A stretch of DNA of 35,230 nt from positions 1-35,230 of the forward strand of contig JABIUV010000055.1 in assembly GCA_018700895.1 (NCBI GenBank), written 5' to 3'. The stretch comes from Bacteroidota bacterium. Lineage in GTDB: Bacteria; Bacteroidota; Bacteroidia; NS11-12g; UBA9320. This document shows, piece by piece, positions 1 through 8,128 of this stretch (the first letter of the stretch is position 1; each line of letters opens with the position of its first letter). Both the position numbers and the translations under genes were made by a program. Under the pieces are notes generated by a model, which was not told the DNA's origin, did not search any database, and saw only the letters and a program-made list of their open reading frames with translations.

Positions 1-468
1 ACGGGGTGTAATATTGGTGTGAACACCTGCATCGAGGCTGGAGAACAATTTCCAGATATGTTAGAGAACTATATGGATTACTCTAGTGATGCATGTCAAA
101 ATGTATTTACCAATGATCAAGTAGCTCAAATGCGTCTGAATTTACGTTTATTTAGAAGCGAGATATATACCGAAGAGGTAGCAGAAGAGCCTGAACCAGA
201 TATAGAATGGTTTACGGAAGCTACAGGCGTGTTCCCTAATCCTCTGCTAAATGCAGATCTCAATGTTTACCTGCACGAGGTAGATGAAAATGCTACTTAC
301 TCCTTGCAACTTTTCAACTTGCTGGGGCAGCTGGTAGCTGCTATTGAGTTGGATGCTGTTTCCAAGCAACAAGTGGTTATCTCGGGTGGATTGCAAGGAG
401 CTTATATTTATAGAATCAATAAAGGCAATGAGGAGCTAGTCTCGAGCAAACTTTTAGTCAGTCAGTAG
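1..468 (+). CDS. Secreted M43-type zinc metalloprotease, C-terminal part with T9SS sorting domain (5' partial)
   Basis: The reading frame is open from base 1, so the start lies outside the window and only about 155 C-terminal residues are visible. The text GEQFPDMLENYMDYSSDAC followed by a phenylalanine-threonine segment is the Met-turn region typical of M43 (pappalysin-like/cytophagalysin) metallopeptidases; the HExxH zinc site would lie upstream, out of view. After a short acidic linker the last ~75 residues form a T9SS type A sorting domain: a PNP-like start (FPNPLLNADLNVYL), then LFNLLGQLV, GAYIYRI and a final SSKLLVSQ. By family knowledge such proteins are exported by Sec, passed through the T9SS and either released or anchored on the surface. 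The PorW/SprE gene later in this window belongs to that machinery. Family call good; catalytic competence cannot be judged. Confidence 0.85.
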   Translation, partial: TGCNIGVNTCIEAGEQFPDMLENYMDYSSDACQNVFTNDQVAQMRLNLRLFRSEIYTEEVAEEPEPDIEWFTEATGVFPNPLLNADLNVYLHEVDENATYSLQLFNLLGQLVAAIELDAVSKQQVVISGGLQGAYIYRINKGNEELVSSKLLVSQ

Positions 469-469
469 G

Positions 470-490
470 GCTCAAAAAAGCTCTTTTTGT
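470..490 (+). terminator. Possible weak terminator after the metalloprotease gene
   Basis: AAAAAGCTCTTTTT just after the stop is a short near-palindrome ending in a T-run. The stem is A/T only apart from the centre, so it is weak evidence. Confidence 0.3.
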
Positions 491-516
491 CATTAGGCAA
501 ATAGGCTGATTTAGAT

Positions 517-524
517 TATTTTTG
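517..524 (+). promoter_or_regulatory. -7 box of the aconitase promoter
   Basis: TATTTTTG matches the Bacteroidota -7 consensus TAnnTTTG. The aconitase ATG begins only 8 bases after its last G, so the predicted leader is a few bases at most. No convincing TTTG -33 element is seen at the usual distance. Confidence 0.55.
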
Positions 525-532
525 CCAGCCTA

Positions 533-2809
533 ATGTCACAAGAAGTATTCGATTTAGATTTAATTAAAAAAACGTATCAGAACCTTGATGCCAAAGTGAA
601 AGCAGCTAGACAGGTGGTGGGGAAGCCACTTACACTTGCTGAAAAAATATTATACAGTCACCTATGGGATGGTAGTGCCTCTACGGCATTCGCGAGAGGT
701 ACAGATTACGTAGATTTTGCCCCAGATAGGGTTGCTTGTCAAGATGCAACAGCTCAAATGGCTCTGCTGCAATTTATGCAAGCGGGTAAGCCTAAGGTAG
801 CAGTGCCTACTACTGTGCATTGCGATCATCTTATACAAGCTAAAATAGGAGCCGACGAAGACTTACAAAACGCCATTAATACGTCGAATGAGGTTTTTAA
901 TTTCTTGGAATCGGTGTCTGATAAATATGGCATTGGTTTTTGGAAACCAGGAGCTGGTATTATACACCAAGTGGTATTAGAAAATTACGCATTCCCAGGT
1001 GGAATGATGATAGGTACCGATTCACATACTGTAAATGCGGGAGGGCTTGGAATGGTTGCCATAGGAGTAGGTGGAGCAGATGCTGTAGACGTAATGGCAG
1101 GGATGCCGTGGGAGCTGAAATTTCCTAAACTTATTGGCGTAAAACTTACAGGTAAACTAAGCGGATGGTCTGCACCTAAGGATGTAATTCTTAAAGTGGC
1201 TGGTATACTCACCGTAAAAGGTGGTACTGGAGCTATCGTTGAATACTTTGGCGAAGGAGCTAAGTCTATGAGCTGTACAGGTAAAGGTACAATCTGTAAT
1301 ATGGGTGCTGAGATAGGTGCTACTACTTCCACCTTCGGGTATGATGAGAGTATGGAGCGTTATCTTAGAGCTACGGGAAGAGCAGAGGTTGCTGATTTGG
1401 CAAATGAAGTTGCAGCTCACCTTACAGGAGACGATGAGGTATATGCTAACCCCGAACAATACTTTGATCAAGTAATAGAAATAAATCTTGACGAGCTTAA
1501 GCCTCATATGAACGGACCGTTTACTCCAGACCTAGATACCAAGGTAGGGAAGATGAAAGAGAAAGCAGAAGCAAACGGATGGCCACTTGAAGTAGAGTGG
1601 GGATTGATAGGTTCCTGTACCAACTCTTCTTACGAAGATTTGAGTAGAGCAGCATCTGTTGCTAAACAAGCAGTAGATAAAGGAATCACCATGAAGGCTC
1701 AATTGGGTATAAACCCAGGTTCTGAGACGGTAAGATATACCTCTGAACGGGATGGCCTGTTCGAAATTTTCGAAGATCTAAACGCGACAATATTTACTAA
1801 TGCATGTGGTCCTTGTATCGGTCAATGGGCAAGATACAGCGACCCGAAAAATGCACCTAAGAACAGCATCATTCATTCGTTTAATAGAAACTTTAGCAAG
1901 CGAGCAGATGGTAACCCAAATACGCATGCATTTGTGGCTAGCCCTGAGATTGTAGCAGCAATAGCTATATCGGGTAGGTTAGATTTTAACCCTGCTACAG
2001 ATACTTTGATTAATGATAAGGGCGAAGAGGTAATGCTAGATGAGCCTACTGGTTTTGAGTTGCCGCCAAAGGGATTTGGCGTAGAGGACAACGGGTACCT
2101 TGCTCCATCCGAAGATGGTAGCGGCGTGGAAGTAGCGGTAAGTCCAGACTCTAAGCGTTTGCAGTTACTCACTCCGTTTACCCCTAATGCTGAGGGAGAC
2201 TTACACGGATTGAAACTTCTGATTAAAACTAAAGGAAAATGTACTACTGACCATATCAGTATGGCAGGGCCTTGGTTAACGTATAGAGGTCACTTGGACA
2301 ACATATCTAATAACTGTTTGATAGGAGCAGTAAATGCTTTTAACGACAAAACAGACACCATTTTAAATCCTTATACCGGTCAGTACGAAGGTGTACCTAA
2401 GGTAGCACGTGCTATAAAAGCCAGTGGCGATAGATCCATCGTATTTGGTGAAGAAAATTATGGAGAGGGAAGTAGTAGAGAGCATGCAGCAATGGAGCCT
2501 CGCCACCTTGGTGTAATGGCAGTAATTGTAAAGTCCTTTGCACGTATACACGAGACCAACTTAAAAAAACAAGGTATGCTCGGTTTGACATTTGCCAACC
2601 CAGTAGATTACGATAAAATACAGGAGCAAGATACGATTGATATTCTGGGCTTAGATACCTTTGCTTCAGGTACTCCACTTCAGATCAGATTGAACCACGC
2701 TGATGGCTCTAAAGATGTCTTTGATGTAAATCATAGCTACAACGACGCTCAGATAGACTGGTACAAGGCTGGAAGTGCATTGAACTTGATTAAGCAACAA
2801 AACGCATAA
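533..2809 (+). CDS. Aconitate hydratase (aconitase, mitochondrial type)
   Basis: A complete 758-residue aconitase, which interconverts citrate and isocitrate through cis-aconitate in the cytoplasmic TCA cycle. The three [4Fe-4S] ligands are visible: Cys362 in [12 protein letters not shown] and Cys425/Cys428 in ACGPCIGQW. The swivel domain carries the substrate-binding stretch [17 protein letters not shown] around residues 641-657, with Ser648 and Arg649. Length and the N-terminal [12 protein letters not shown] segment fit the mitochondrial/AcnA-like form common in Bacteroidota rather than AcnB, which has a different domain order. The ATG follows directly on a TAnnTTTG box and the gene is closed by a strong hairpin terminator, so it appears monocistronic. 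It is an obvious client of the iron-sulfur operon 12 kb downstream. No truncation seen. Confidence 0.97.
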   Translation: MSQEVFDLDLIKKTYQNLDAKVKAARQVVGKPLTLAEKILYSHLWDGSASTAFARGTDYVDFAPDRVACQDATAQMALLQFMQAGKPKVAVPTTVHCDHLIQAKIGADEDLQNAINTSNEVFNFLESVSDKYGIGFWKPGAGIIHQVVLENYAFPGGMMIGTDSHTVNAGGLGMVAIGVGGADAVDVMAGMPWELKFPKLIGVKLTGKLSGWSAPKDVILKVAGILTVKGGTGAIVEYFGEGAKSMSCTGKGTICNMGAEIGATTSTFGYDESMERYLRATGRAEVADLANEVAAHLTGDDEVYANPEQYFDQVIEINLDELKPHMNGPFTPDLDTKVGKMKEKAEANGWPLEVEWGLIGSCTNSSYEDLSRAASVAKQAVDKGITMKAQLGINPGSETVRYTSERDGLFEIFEDLNATIFTNACGPCIGQWARYSDPKNAPKNSIIHSFNRNFSKRADGNPNTHAFVASPEIVAAIAISGRLDFNPATDTLINDKGEEVMLDEPTGFELPPKGFGVEDNGYLAPSEDGSGVEVAVSPDSKRLQLLTPFTPNAEGDLHGLKLLIKTKGKCTTDHISMAGPWLTYRGHLDNISNNCLIGAVNAFNDKTDTILNPYTGQYEGVPKVARAIKASGDRSIVFGEENYGEGSSREHAAMEPRHLGVMAVIVKSFARIHETNLKKQGMLGLTFANPVDYDKIQEQDTIDILGLDTFASGTPLQIRLNHADGSKDVFDVNHSYNDAQIDWYKAGSALNLIKQQNA

Positions 2810-2833
2810 CTAAGAGTTAATAATATATAATAT

Positions 2834-2865
2834 AAGCGAGGCTTTTTATAATTGCCTCGCTTTTA
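2834..2865 (+). terminator. Rho-independent terminator after aconitase
   Basis: A perfect 9-bp stem (arms 2834-2842 and 2854-2862, core GCGAGGC/GCCTCGC) with an 11-base loop runs into TTTTATT. It lies 24 bases after the aconitase stop and ends 31 bases before the next gene's ATG. Confidence 0.9.
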
Positions 2866-2896
2866 TTACTCACCACCAAAAAAAAATAAAATTATT

Positions 2897-3820
2897 ATGA
2901 CGGAAGAAATGAAAGATAAAAGGAGTAAACGATTACTGTTTATAATGATAGCGGCCTTACTATTAATCAATATAGGGCTTTTTTATGTGATCATTAATGA
3001 AAAGAATAAAACTGAGAAATTGCAGCAAGAGTTTGTAGACACCACAGCTGAGCTAGACGAACTCAAAGAAGTAGAGGAGGAGTTACGATTAAATCTGTCA
3101 GAAAAAATCGGGCAAAATGCACAACTTGATAGTATTATTCAACTGCGTGATGAGGAAATTCAGCGTAAGGTTTCTCAATTACGAAGAAGCTTAAGCAGTG
3201 GTAAAATTACCAAAGCGGAATTAGCCAAGGCCAAAGATGAGTTGAGTGGACTAAAAGCTCAGGTTGCCGCTCTAAAAGCAGAAGTGGAAGAGTTGAGTAA
3301 AGAAAACCAATACTTGAAGGATGAAAACTATGTAATGCAAAGACAGGTAGAGGCTGAGAAAGAGAGAGTAGCCGAGATGGTTGTAGTTAATACCGAATTG
3401 ACCGAGCAAGTCGGGGTAGGCTCTCGCATTTTCCTTAAAGGATTAGATGTTAAACCTATGCGAGATGCCATTATTGGTGATTTTAAAACGACGGATAGGC
3501 TGAGTAAGCTTTACAAGATAGAAGTAAGCTACACACTAGCCAATAATGATTTGGCGAGTAAAGGCGAAAAAGTGTTGTTCTTCCAGATTGTAAAACCGGG
3601 TGGTGCAGTATTGGTAAACAAAGATGCTGGGTCAGGCGTAGGTAGTTTTGACGGTGGAAAGAAACAATACTCTGTGAAAAAAGTAGTGAATTTCCAGAAT
3701 TCAAATGAAACTGGGAGTTTCGCCGTCCCCAAAACGGAAGGAATGGCTGCAGGTAAGTATGTTGTAAATGTGTACGGCGAAGACCATAAGATGGGTACAT
3801 CTTCGTTTACGCTGAGGTAA
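2897..3820 (+). CDS. Membrane-anchored coiled-coil protein of unknown function
   Basis: 307 residues from the ATG at 2897. An in-frame TTG at 2852 was rejected because it falls inside the upstream terminator. The layout is a short basic cytoplasmic tail, one hydrophobic segment at about residues 13-34, then a long charged heptad region (about 40-165, rich in E, K, L and A) that should form a coiled coil, and a C-terminal globular part of about 125 residues (about 180-307) with beta-rich text such as KLYKIEVSYTLANNDLA and VVNVYGEDHK. I do not recognise the globular domain. Topology suggests a single-pass protein with its C-terminus in the periplasm. The stop codon overlaps the next start (TAATG), so it is translationally coupled to rbfA and heads a run ending at pth. 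Automated pipelines might label it SMC-like because of the coiled coil; nothing supports an SMC ATPase. Confidence 0.8.
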   Translation: MTEEMKDKRSKRLLFIMIAALLLINIGLFYVIINEKNKTEKLQQEFVDTTAELDELKEVEEELRLNLSEKIGQNAQLDSIIQLRDEEIQRKVSQLRRSLSSGKITKAELAKAKDELSGLKAQVAALKAEVEELSKENQYLKDENYVMQRQVEAEKERVAEMVVVNTELTEQVGVGSRIFLKGLDVKPMRDAIIGDFKTTDRLSKLYKIEVSYTLANNDLASKGEKVLFFQIVKPGGAVLVNKDAGSGVGSFDGGKKQYSVKKVVNFQNSNETGSFAVPKTEGMAAGKYVVNVYGEDHKMGTSSFTLR

Positions 3821-4158
3821 TGAGCATACGCACCGAAAAAATATCGCGAGCAGTTCAACGTGATTTAGCACCTTTACTCTCTCGATTTTGCCAGCGAATA
3901 CTGCCAGGTCAATTAGTAACTGTGGTAGAGGTAAAAGCGACTGCAGATCTTGGACTAGCGAAGATATATGTCAGTGTACTGAATAGTAAAGACAAACAAA
4001 AGAGTTTGGATACTATTGGGTTTCACAACAAGGAAATACGACAAGAGCTAGCTCAGGTAATAGGTAAGCGTATACGCAAAATACCTGAGCTAAACTTTTA
4101 CCTAGATGAAACGATGGATCACGCTGAACGAATTAATAGCCTTCTAGATAATCTTTAA
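3820..4158 (+). CDS. rbfA: Ribosome-binding factor A
   Basis: 112 residues, normal length for RbfA, a small KH-fold protein that binds the 30S subunit and helps 16S rRNA 5'-end maturation and cold adaptation. The family pattern is visible: an N-terminal helix with RTEKISRAVQRDLAPLL, a central strand pair with VEVKATADLGLAKIYVSVL, and a C-terminal RKIPELNFYLDETMDHAERI, where the LxFxxDxxxxxxxRI pattern is diagnostic. The ATG shares one base with the preceding TAA. The following permease gene starts 9 bases after its stop. In this genome rbfA is apparently not beside infB or truB, at least not within the window. Confidence 0.93.
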   Translation: MSIRTEKISRAVQRDLAPLLSRFCQRILPGQLVTVVEVKATADLGLAKIYVSVLNSKDKQKSLDTIGFHNKEIRQELAQVIGKRIRKIPELNFYLDETMDHAERINSLLDNL

Positions 4159-4167
4159 CCACACAGA

Positions 4168-5382
4168 GTGAGACTTCCACTCTTTATAGCATATCGCTAC
4201 CTTTTTTCTAAAAAAAAGATTAATGCCATAAATATCATTACAGGCATTGCTATGCTTGGATTTGGGGTAGGAGCATTTGCTATGATTGTAGTCCTCTCTA
4301 CCTTTAATGGGTTAGAACACTTGGTGGATGGGCAGCTAAATAATTACGACCCGGAGATAAGAATTACTTCGAAGGGTAATAAGGTATTTACCTATACTGA
4401 TGATATAAAAACCAAAATTACGGCCTTGGAAGAAGTGGCTGTGGTTTCTCAATCGCTAGAGGAGAAGGTAGTTATCAAATATGATAACCATCAAGAGATT
4501 GCTCGTGTAAGAGGAGTAGACGAGGCCATAGATTCTGCCAAGTATGATTCATTGATAGTTTTGGGAGAGTTCAACCTGGGAGATACATCAAGACACTACG
4601 CTATTTTTGGAGGTGGATTGAGCAATAAGCTCAGTATTTTCCCTGGAAGTCCAGAGTTGATTACGGTTTTTGTACCTCGTAGAGATGTGGAGTATAATTC
4701 ATTGAATCCAATGGCGGCCCTAAGTACAAAGTACCTGAGAGCTAGTGGAATATTCTTGGTTCATGAAGAGGTCGATAATGAGGTGTTTATCACCTCCTTA
4801 GATTTTGCTCAAGATTTACTGTCGTACCCTAATTCCATAAGTTCGTTGGATATAACATTGTATCATCCCGACGAAGCAGATAAGGTTAAAAATGTATTAG
4901 AAGAAAGATTAGGCTCTGCGTGGGATGTGAAAACTCGAAGAGAACTTAATGAGCTGATTTATAAGATATTTAGCAGTGAGAAATGGTTCACCTTTGCCAT
5001 ACTGGTGTTGGTACTTATTATCTCGTCGTTTAATATTTTTGGCTCGCTCATTATGCTGGTTTTGGATAAGAAGAAAGATATTGGTATTCTGAAAAGTATG
5101 GGAACTGCCGAAGGGGCTATTCATAAGGTATTTGTATGGCAAGGGAGTTATATTGCTATCATAGGTGGGGCAGTGGGGATATTGATTGCCGCATTGGTGG
5201 TCTTTTCTCAGCAATACTATGGCTGGCTGCATTTAGACAATGGGATTGTAGATGAATATCCGGTAAAGCTCTTGTTCCGAGATGTGGTACTAACCTTTGC
5301 CACTGTAAGTATATTGGGCTATCTCATATCCATTTTCCCAGCGTACAAAGCAAGTAAGACAGATATTTCAAATATTAACTAA
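4168..5382 (+). CDS. FtsX/LolC-E family ABC transporter permease
   Basis: 404 residues starting at GTG 4168, which places RLPLFIAYRYLFSKKK at the N-terminus as expected for LolC/LolE-type permeases. One hydrophobic segment at about 21-45 is followed by a large periplasmic domain of about 225 residues, then three C-terminal membrane segments near 273-300, 325-347 and 372-393. The conserved cytoplasmic coupling stretch KKDIGILKSMGTAEGAI sits between the second and third segments. By family knowledge such proteins pair with a LolD-type ATPase to extract lipoproteins from the inner membrane, or act as other MacB/FtsX-like mechanotransmitters. No ATPase gene lies in this window, so the partner is encoded elsewhere. 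Probably in one operon with rbfA and pth. The family is certain, the LolC/E assignment likely. Confidence 0.87.
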   Translation: MRLPLFIAYRYLFSKKKINAINIITGIAMLGFGVGAFAMIVVLSTFNGLEHLVDGQLNNYDPEIRITSKGNKVFTYTDDIKTKITALEEVAVVSQSLEEKVVIKYDNHQEIARVRGVDEAIDSAKYDSLIVLGEFNLGDTSRHYAIFGGGLSNKLSIFPGSPELITVFVPRRDVEYNSLNPMAALSTKYLRASGIFLVHEEVDNEVFITSLDFAQDLLSYPNSISSLDITLYHPDEADKVKNVLEERLGSAWDVKTRRELNELIYKIFSSEKWFTFAILVLVLIISSFNIFGSLIMLVLDKKKDIGILKSMGTAEGAIHKVFVWQGSYIAIIGGAVGILIAALVVFSQQYYGWLHLDNGIVDEYPVKLLFRDVVLTFATVSILGYLISIFPAYKASKTDISNIN

Positions 5383-5383
5383 G

Positions 5384-5992
5384 ATGTGGAATTGGCTCAC
5401 ACAATTATTTAAAGCAGAAGAACCCGATCCGATGAAATTTTTAATAGTAGGACTAGGAAATATTGGTCCTGAGTACGATAATACCCGACATAATATTGGC
5501 TTTGAAGTTTTGGACCAATGGGCTAAACAACATAATGCAGAGTGGGATACCGGTAGATTGGCCAAAGTAGCTAAGTTTAAATTCAGAGGTAAACAGATTG
5601 TATGCATAAAACCTACTACCTATATGAATCTGAGTGGTAAGGCTGTGAAGCACTGGATGAGTGCGGAGCGTATTTTGCCAAAAAATATGCTGGTAATTAC
5701 AGATGATATAGCCATTGACGTAGGTAAATTACGCATACGTGGTAAGGGTAGCCCGGGAGGGCACAATGGGTTAAAGGATATACAAGCTCAGCTAGGAAGT
5801 GATAAGTATGATCGCATTCGATTCGGAGCTGGAGGAAATTTCCCGAGAGGCAGACAAGTAGAGTTTGTGCTCGGTCAGTGGGATAAGGATGAAGAAATAG
5901 AAGTTGCTCAGCAAAAAGACAGAGCGTGTAAGGCTATAGAGTCATGGATAATAAAAGGACTCAGTGGAGCGATGAATGAGTTTAGCGGTTGA
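5384..5992 (+). CDS. pth: Peptidyl-tRNA hydrolase
   Basis: Pth hydrolyses the ester bond of peptidyl-tRNA released from stalled ribosomes. The core starts at MKFLIVGLGNIGPEYDNTRHNIGF; it contains the catalytic His in NTRHNIGF, and the substrate Asn residues in GLGN, MNLSG and GGHNGL, all at family spacing. The ATG at 5384, one base after the permease stop, adds a 16-residue N-terminal extension (MWNWLTQLFKAEEPDP) before the usual Met at 5432. Short extensions of this type occur in other Bacteroidota Pth proteins as far as I recall, so I kept the longer start (202 residues), but the shorter one (186) is possible. The product is cytoplasmic, and the gene is last in the coiled-coil protein-rbfA-permease-pth run. 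Confidence 0.95.
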   Translation: MWNWLTQLFKAEEPDPMKFLIVGLGNIGPEYDNTRHNIGFEVLDQWAKQHNAEWDTGRLAKVAKFKFRGKQIVCIKPTTYMNLSGKAVKHWMSAERILPKNMLVITDDIAIDVGKLRIRGKGSPGGHNGLKDIQAQLGSDKYDRIRFGAGGNFPRGRQVEFVLGQWDKDEEIEVAQQKDRACKAIESWIIKGLSGAMNEFSG

Positions 5993-6031
5993 TCAAGTGA
6001 CGTTTCAGCTATTGAATCTTTAGAAAAAACT

Positions 6032-6081
6032 AAATAATATACGAGGGAATGCCTAATTGGGCTTTTTCTAGTATATTATTT
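6032..6081. repeat. Inverted repeat between pth and the pseudogene, possible two-way terminator
   Basis: Perfect 11-bp arms (AAATAATATAC at 6032-6042, complement at 6071-6081) enclose 28 bases. That interior also holds a small GCCT/GGGC hairpin followed by TTTTT. It lies between converging genes, so a bidirectional terminator is plausible. A competing pair TAGAAAAA (6021-6028)/TTTTTCTA (6063-6070) overlaps it. Confidence 0.5.
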
Positions 6082-6090
6082 GGAATCCCA

Positions 6091-6986
6091 CTACCTGCTA
6101 AACATATTCCGCTGGTGCTTCTTAATCTTTCGTTTAGACCGTGAGGGTACATCGTCATAGAAACAGCTCGTTGCTTTCTTGCCAAGTATCCGCTCGAACT
6201 TGAGGTCGATCAAGAAATGGTTGTCCTTTACTGCAGAATTGCCACGTTGTGTGCCTTCCGTACAGGAAAGACCCGACCTATCCGCCAATGCCGCAGCTAT
6301 CGTGCCGCTAGTTTCTGCAAGAGCAGCATCATCTGTGTATACGGAACTTACATCATCTAGGTGGTCATTAAATGGTTTTTGAATCCCAATGTCCAAGTTT
6401 AGTGTAGACAATTCACCTACTCTGAATTGGTATCCGACACCGTAAGGTAATACAAATAAATATTTACCGTAGGAGTTTCCGCCATCTAGAAGTTGACCCT
6501 AGGTGCCCCAAAGCCATAATTTTACCCACCCGTCATTATAGTTTGCTTTTGGTCGGTAGAAGATTCCTCCGATACCTGCCGTGAAGTAGATGCCCTTAAT
6601 TACAGGAGTATATGTAAACGAAACGGTCTGAATTCGCTTACGAGGTTTAGTTCTGCGATATCTGTCCGTACACTTAGATTTCTAACCTCCCTAGAAGTAT
6701 ATTCACTAAATGCGTCATTACCTGCCAATCGTGCATAGGTGAATTTGGGAGATAACGAGAAGCGATGCATATGGTAGCTAGCACTTATTCCTACGGCCGG
6801 TCTAGTTGCCTTTAGGTCTATATCTTTGATAAAAATGGTGCTTTCTGATGGTCCTCCTACGAGGTCGCCCAGCATACTACTGCCACCCACCATTACACTA
6901 TAAGACCAGTAATTTTGATTTGCTACCTGGCCCATACTCATACTTACTACTGCTTTGGTCAAACTTAAAATTGCTAATCTTTTCAT
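6091..6986 (-). pseudogene. Broken paralogue of the adjacent DUF6089-like outer-membrane protein gene
   Basis: On the minus strand the ATG at 6986 opens a frame with signal-peptide-like text, then a SMLGDLVGGPSES segment and NDAFSEYTSREVRNLSVRTD, matching SNMMGDLGG and NDAFSKQAFQVERNLSVRTD of the intact neighbour. After EFRPF the homology moves to another frame near 6618-6624; a missing single base would explain it. The new frame reads GIYFTAGIGGIFYRPKAN and runs on until an in-frame TAG at 6499-6501, where the paralogue has Glu (GTEGQYL against GT-stop-GQLL). It then continues to the shared C-terminal tail ending in NMFSR at 6091. Two independent disabling changes with otherwise continuous homology mark a fairly recent pseudogene from a tandem duplication. 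Confidence 0.88.
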
Positions 6987-7127
6987 AACGTGTTACTTTC
7001 AAGTGTAATGTTTGAGTATAAGATTTACCTATGTTTTCCCTTCGCTGAAGGCTAACACATTGAGGGAAAACGTAAAATTGTGTCACCAAATGATATTAGG
7101 CTTGTGGAGATTGAGAGATTATATATC

Positions 7128-8030
7128 TTAACGGGTGAACATTTTTCGTTGATTTATCCGTGTGCTTCTTGTCTTGGGTGGATTACGGTTGTAATAGCAT
7201 CCATCACCACTTTTGCCTCCGAATATGTACTCAAATTTGAGGGATAGAATATGATAGCTATCAGTCTTATCGGGGTTGCCGCGTTCAAAACCTGGCGAGT
7301 ATCCATTGATACTTCTGTCCGACAAGTCAGATGCAATAGGTGGCGTATTACTGCTAAGTTGCAATTCTATAGGGTCGGGATATACAGTACTCACATCATC
7401 TAGATAGTCTGTAAATGTTTTTCGGAATCCTAAATCTAGTATAAGTGAGGTACTTTTGGCTAATCTAAATTTATATCCGAGACCATAGGGTATTACAATA
7501 GCTAGCTCACTATAGGGTCCGTTTCCGTAGTGTAAGTACTGCCCTTCAGTACCCAGCTCTCTGAGCTTGTACCATTCGTCATTGAGCTCCGCTTTGGGTT
7601 GGTAATACATGCCCCCCAATCCGCTGTATACATAGAATCTATTAAACCCCTTGCTTCGGCTAAAAGGTCTGTACTCCAATAGTAAATCAGCCTCTACTAA
7701 GTCAGTACGCACGCTAAGATTTCGTTCTACTTGAAAAGCTTGTTTAGAGAATGCGTCGTTGGCATATAATCGTGTAGCTAACACATTTAATCCAAAACTA
7801 AAACTGCCACTCGTATGAAGGTTGATACCTACTCCACCTGCTAGCCTGTTAGAGCGGAAATCGTAATCAAATATCCCGCGACTCCCGATGAAATTACTCC
7901 CGCCAAGATCACCCATCATATTACTTGCTCCCAAGTACATGTTCCCCGACCAATTGCTGCTCTTAAAAGTTTGAGCAGAGGAGAGACTACTACTGAAAAT
8001 AAATACGACTACTAAAATTCTGTTTATCAT
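7128..8030 (-). CDS. DUF6089-like outer-membrane beta-barrel protein
   Basis: 300 residues from the ATG at 8030, chosen because it gives a clean signal peptide (MINRILVVVFIFSSSLSSAQ); the longer frame to 8099 adds an unlikely 23-residue leader. The mature protein starts SSNWSGNMYLGASNMMGDLGG, a pattern I associate with the Bacteroidota DUF6089 family of predicted small outer-membrane barrels. The rest alternates polar and aromatic residues (RFYVYSGLGGMYYQ, YGLGYKFRLAKSTSLILDLGFRKTFTDYLDD), as in beta-barrel strands. The C-terminus is basic (KTRSTRINQRKMFTR), a tail shared with the neighbouring pseudogene. Function is unknown; members are often found near peptidoglycan or secretion genes, but nothing here defines a role. 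Outer-membrane location is inferred, and the family name is from memory. Confidence 0.75.
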   Translation of the reverse strand: MINRILVVVFIFSSSLSSAQTFKSSNWSGNMYLGASNMMGDLGGSNFIGSRGIFDYDFRSNRLAGGVGINLHTSGSFSFGLNVLATRLYANDAFSKQAFQVERNLSVRTDLVEADLLLEYRPFSRSKGFNRFYVYSGLGGMYYQPKAELNDEWYKLRELGTEGQYLHYGNGPYSELAIVIPYGLGYKFRLAKSTSLILDLGFRKTFTDYLDDVSTVYPDPIELQLSSNTPPIASDLSDRSINGYSPGFERGNPDKTDSYHILSLKFEYIFGGKSGDGCYYNRNPPKTRSTRINQRKMFTR

Positions 8031-8048
8031 CAAGACTAAAAACGGTGG

Positions 8049-8078
8049 GCAATATACCACATATATATATTGAACAAA
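8049..8078 (-). promoter_or_regulatory. Possible promoter for the DUF6089-like gene
   Basis: On the minus strand TTTG (8075-8078) is followed after 18 bases by TATATTGC (8049-8056), one or two bases off the TAnnTTTG consensus. This -33/-7 spacing is close to the Bacteroidota norm, and the ATG follows 18 bases later. Confidence 0.35.
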
Positions 8079-8116
8079 AGAAGCAGCTATGTTATTCACT
8101 TTTGTGAAATGTTCGT

Positions 8117-8124
8117 TAATTTTG
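8117..8124 (+). promoter_or_regulatory. -7 box of the secreted hydrolase promoter
   Basis: TAATTTTG fits TAnnTTTG exactly. Only 4 bases separate it from the ATG at 8129, so transcription should begin at or next to the start codon. A TTTG at 8101-8104 is too close to serve as a standard -33 box. Confidence 0.55.
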
Positions 8125-8128
8125 AAAA

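Noticed and set aside
985-1507. Minus-strand frames of 115-116 residues inside aconitase
   Set aside because: They lie fully within a certain gene, have no promoter box or family likeness, and are frame shadows.
2852-2896. Earlier TTG start for the coiled-coil protein
   Set aside because: The codon is inside the aconitase terminator stem-loop; ATG 2897 gives a proper basic tail plus membrane segment.
6499-6501. TAG in the broken paralogue as a recoded codon
   Set aside because: A separate frameshift in the same gene makes plain pseudogenisation the simpler reading, and no other gene here uses in-frame TAG.
8031-8099. Longer N-terminus of the DUF6089-like protein
   Set aside because: It would bury the signal peptide 23 residues in and cross the probable promoter.
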